Source: an uncultured Stomatobaculum sp. | GTDB taxonomy: Bacteria > Bacillota > Clostridia > Lachnospirales > Lachnospiraceae | Assembly: GCA_938010625.1 (NCBI GenBank) | Contig: CALLVJ010000316.1 | Coordinates: 1-6,627, forward strand | Length of the DNA stretch: 6,627 nucleotides | Direction of reading: 5' to 3' | Shown: one piece after another, positions 6,223-6,627 of the stretch | Layout of the letters: each line of letters starts with the position of its first letter | Numbering within the stretch: position 1 is the stretch's first letter | The notes under the pieces: model-generated | Told to the model about the DNA's origin: nothing | Database searches by the model: none | What the model saw: the letters and a program-made list of their open reading frames with translations, nothing else | Made by a program: the position numbers and the translations under genes

Positions 6223-6627
6223 TCAGCGGAGGCGCGGCAGCGTGACCTCATCCACATAGTTCGTGAAGAAAATTTTCCGCACATCCTCTCTCTCCTTGCT
6301 CCTGCCGAGCGCCCACATGAGCTTCGTGACAGTCGCCTCCTGGGTCATATCAAAAACTGGAATGCCGCCGCTCTCCTGTACGCGGAGACCGGTCTCATAG
6401 ACATCGAGATTGCTGCCCTCATAGCGGCACTGACTGCCGACCAGGATGCTCATGCCCTTGCTGCTCGCCCGGTCAATTTCCTCAAGAATATTGTTGTGGA
6501 GGAAGGGCACGCCGCCAAGACCAAAGGCCTCAACAAAAACGCCCTCACAGCCTTTGTCATAGAGATAGCGGAAAATATCCGCGTGCATGCCCGGAAAAAT
6601 TTTCAGAACTGCAATATTGTCCGAGTA
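6223..6627 (-). CDS. L-asparaginase, type I-like, C-terminal part (cut by window edge)
   Basis: The last 134 codons of a gene that enters from the right edge; the frame is open from 6627 to TGA 6225-6223. It begins YSDNIAVLKIFPGMHADIF and then reads EGVFVEAFGLGGVP, SILVGSQCRYEGSNLDVYETG and FDMTQEATVTKLMWALG. These match the C-terminal domain of asparaginases of the AnsA/bacterial type I group, which hydrolyse asparagine to aspartate and ammonia. In this family the catalytic threonines are in the N-terminal domain, outside the window. The C-terminal domain completes the dimer and supplies the acidic residue in the M-T-x-E-A-T motif, here MTQEAT. No signal peptide can be judged. There is no U-tract terminator after the stop. 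The ATG at 6588 is internal, not the true start, because similarity continues upstream of it. Assignment within the asparaginase/GatD-like family is likely but rests on half the protein. Confidence 0.85.
   Translation of the reverse strand, partial: YSDNIAVLKIFPGMHADIFRYLYDKGCEGVFVEAFGLGGVPFLHNNILEEIDRASSKGMSILVGSQCRYEGSNLDVYETGLRVQESGGIPVFDMTQEATVTKLMWALGRSKEREDVRKIFFTNYVDEVTLPRLR

Noticed and set aside
6211..6236. CCTC-CGCT-GAGG hairpin over the asparaginase stop as a terminator.
   Set aside because: The stem is only 4 to 6 bp and no U-tract follows it.
6223..6588. A complete 121-residue small protein starting at ATG 6588.
   Set aside because: The frame continues upstream to the window edge with asparaginase-like sequence (YSDNIAVLKIFPG), so this is the tail of a longer gene.
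1..6627. Mobile element, CRISPR array, tRNA or phage-related features.
   Set aside because: No repeat arrays, transposase-like or integrase-like reading frames, target duplications or cloverleaf sequences were seen on either strand; all dense coding is explained by the minus-strand housekeeping genes.

Overview
The window looks like ordinary chromosome from a Gram-positive, Clostridia-type bacterium. Lachnospiraceae is my best guess, an inference from how the GlgP, IleS and SecG proteins read and not from any search. Every gene I can support lies on the minus strand, so transcription runs from right to left. Coding DNA is fairly GC-rich, while the gaps before ileS and secG contain AT-rich promoter tracts. 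Strong GGAGG-type ribosome binding sites, GTG/TTG starts and a T-box leader all fit Firmicutes.

Layout in the direction of transcription: (1) 6627-6223, the C-terminal part of an L-asparaginase cut by the window edge. (2) 6202-5921, a near-consensus sigma-A promoter and a full isoleucine T-box leader. The leader has Stem I with an AUC specifier, Stem II, a Stem IIA/B pseudoknot, an antiterminator with a UGGU bulge, and a competing intrinsic terminator. (3) 5901-2710, ileS, encoding a long eukaryote-like (type 2) isoleucyl-tRNA synthetase. (4) 2691-229, glgP, a glycogen/maltodextrin phosphorylase that starts 18 bases after the ileS stop. (5) 168-85, a second sigma-A promoter with an extended -10 and a short leader that begins with an 11-bp hairpin. 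(6) 84-1, the first 28 codons of a probable secG, continuing beyond the left edge.

The main biological point is the ileS-glgP pair. There is no room for a terminator between them and glgP has its own good ribosome binding site. The isoleucine T-box should therefore set transcription of both genes and tie release of glucose-1-phosphate from storage polysaccharide to tRNA-Ile charging. I see no mobile element, CRISPR array, tRNA, rRNA or plus-strand gene, and no clearly unknown protein family. The less usual features are this regulatory linkage, the short T-box that seems to lack Stem III, the type 2 synthetase, and the 5'-terminal hairpin of the secG transcript.
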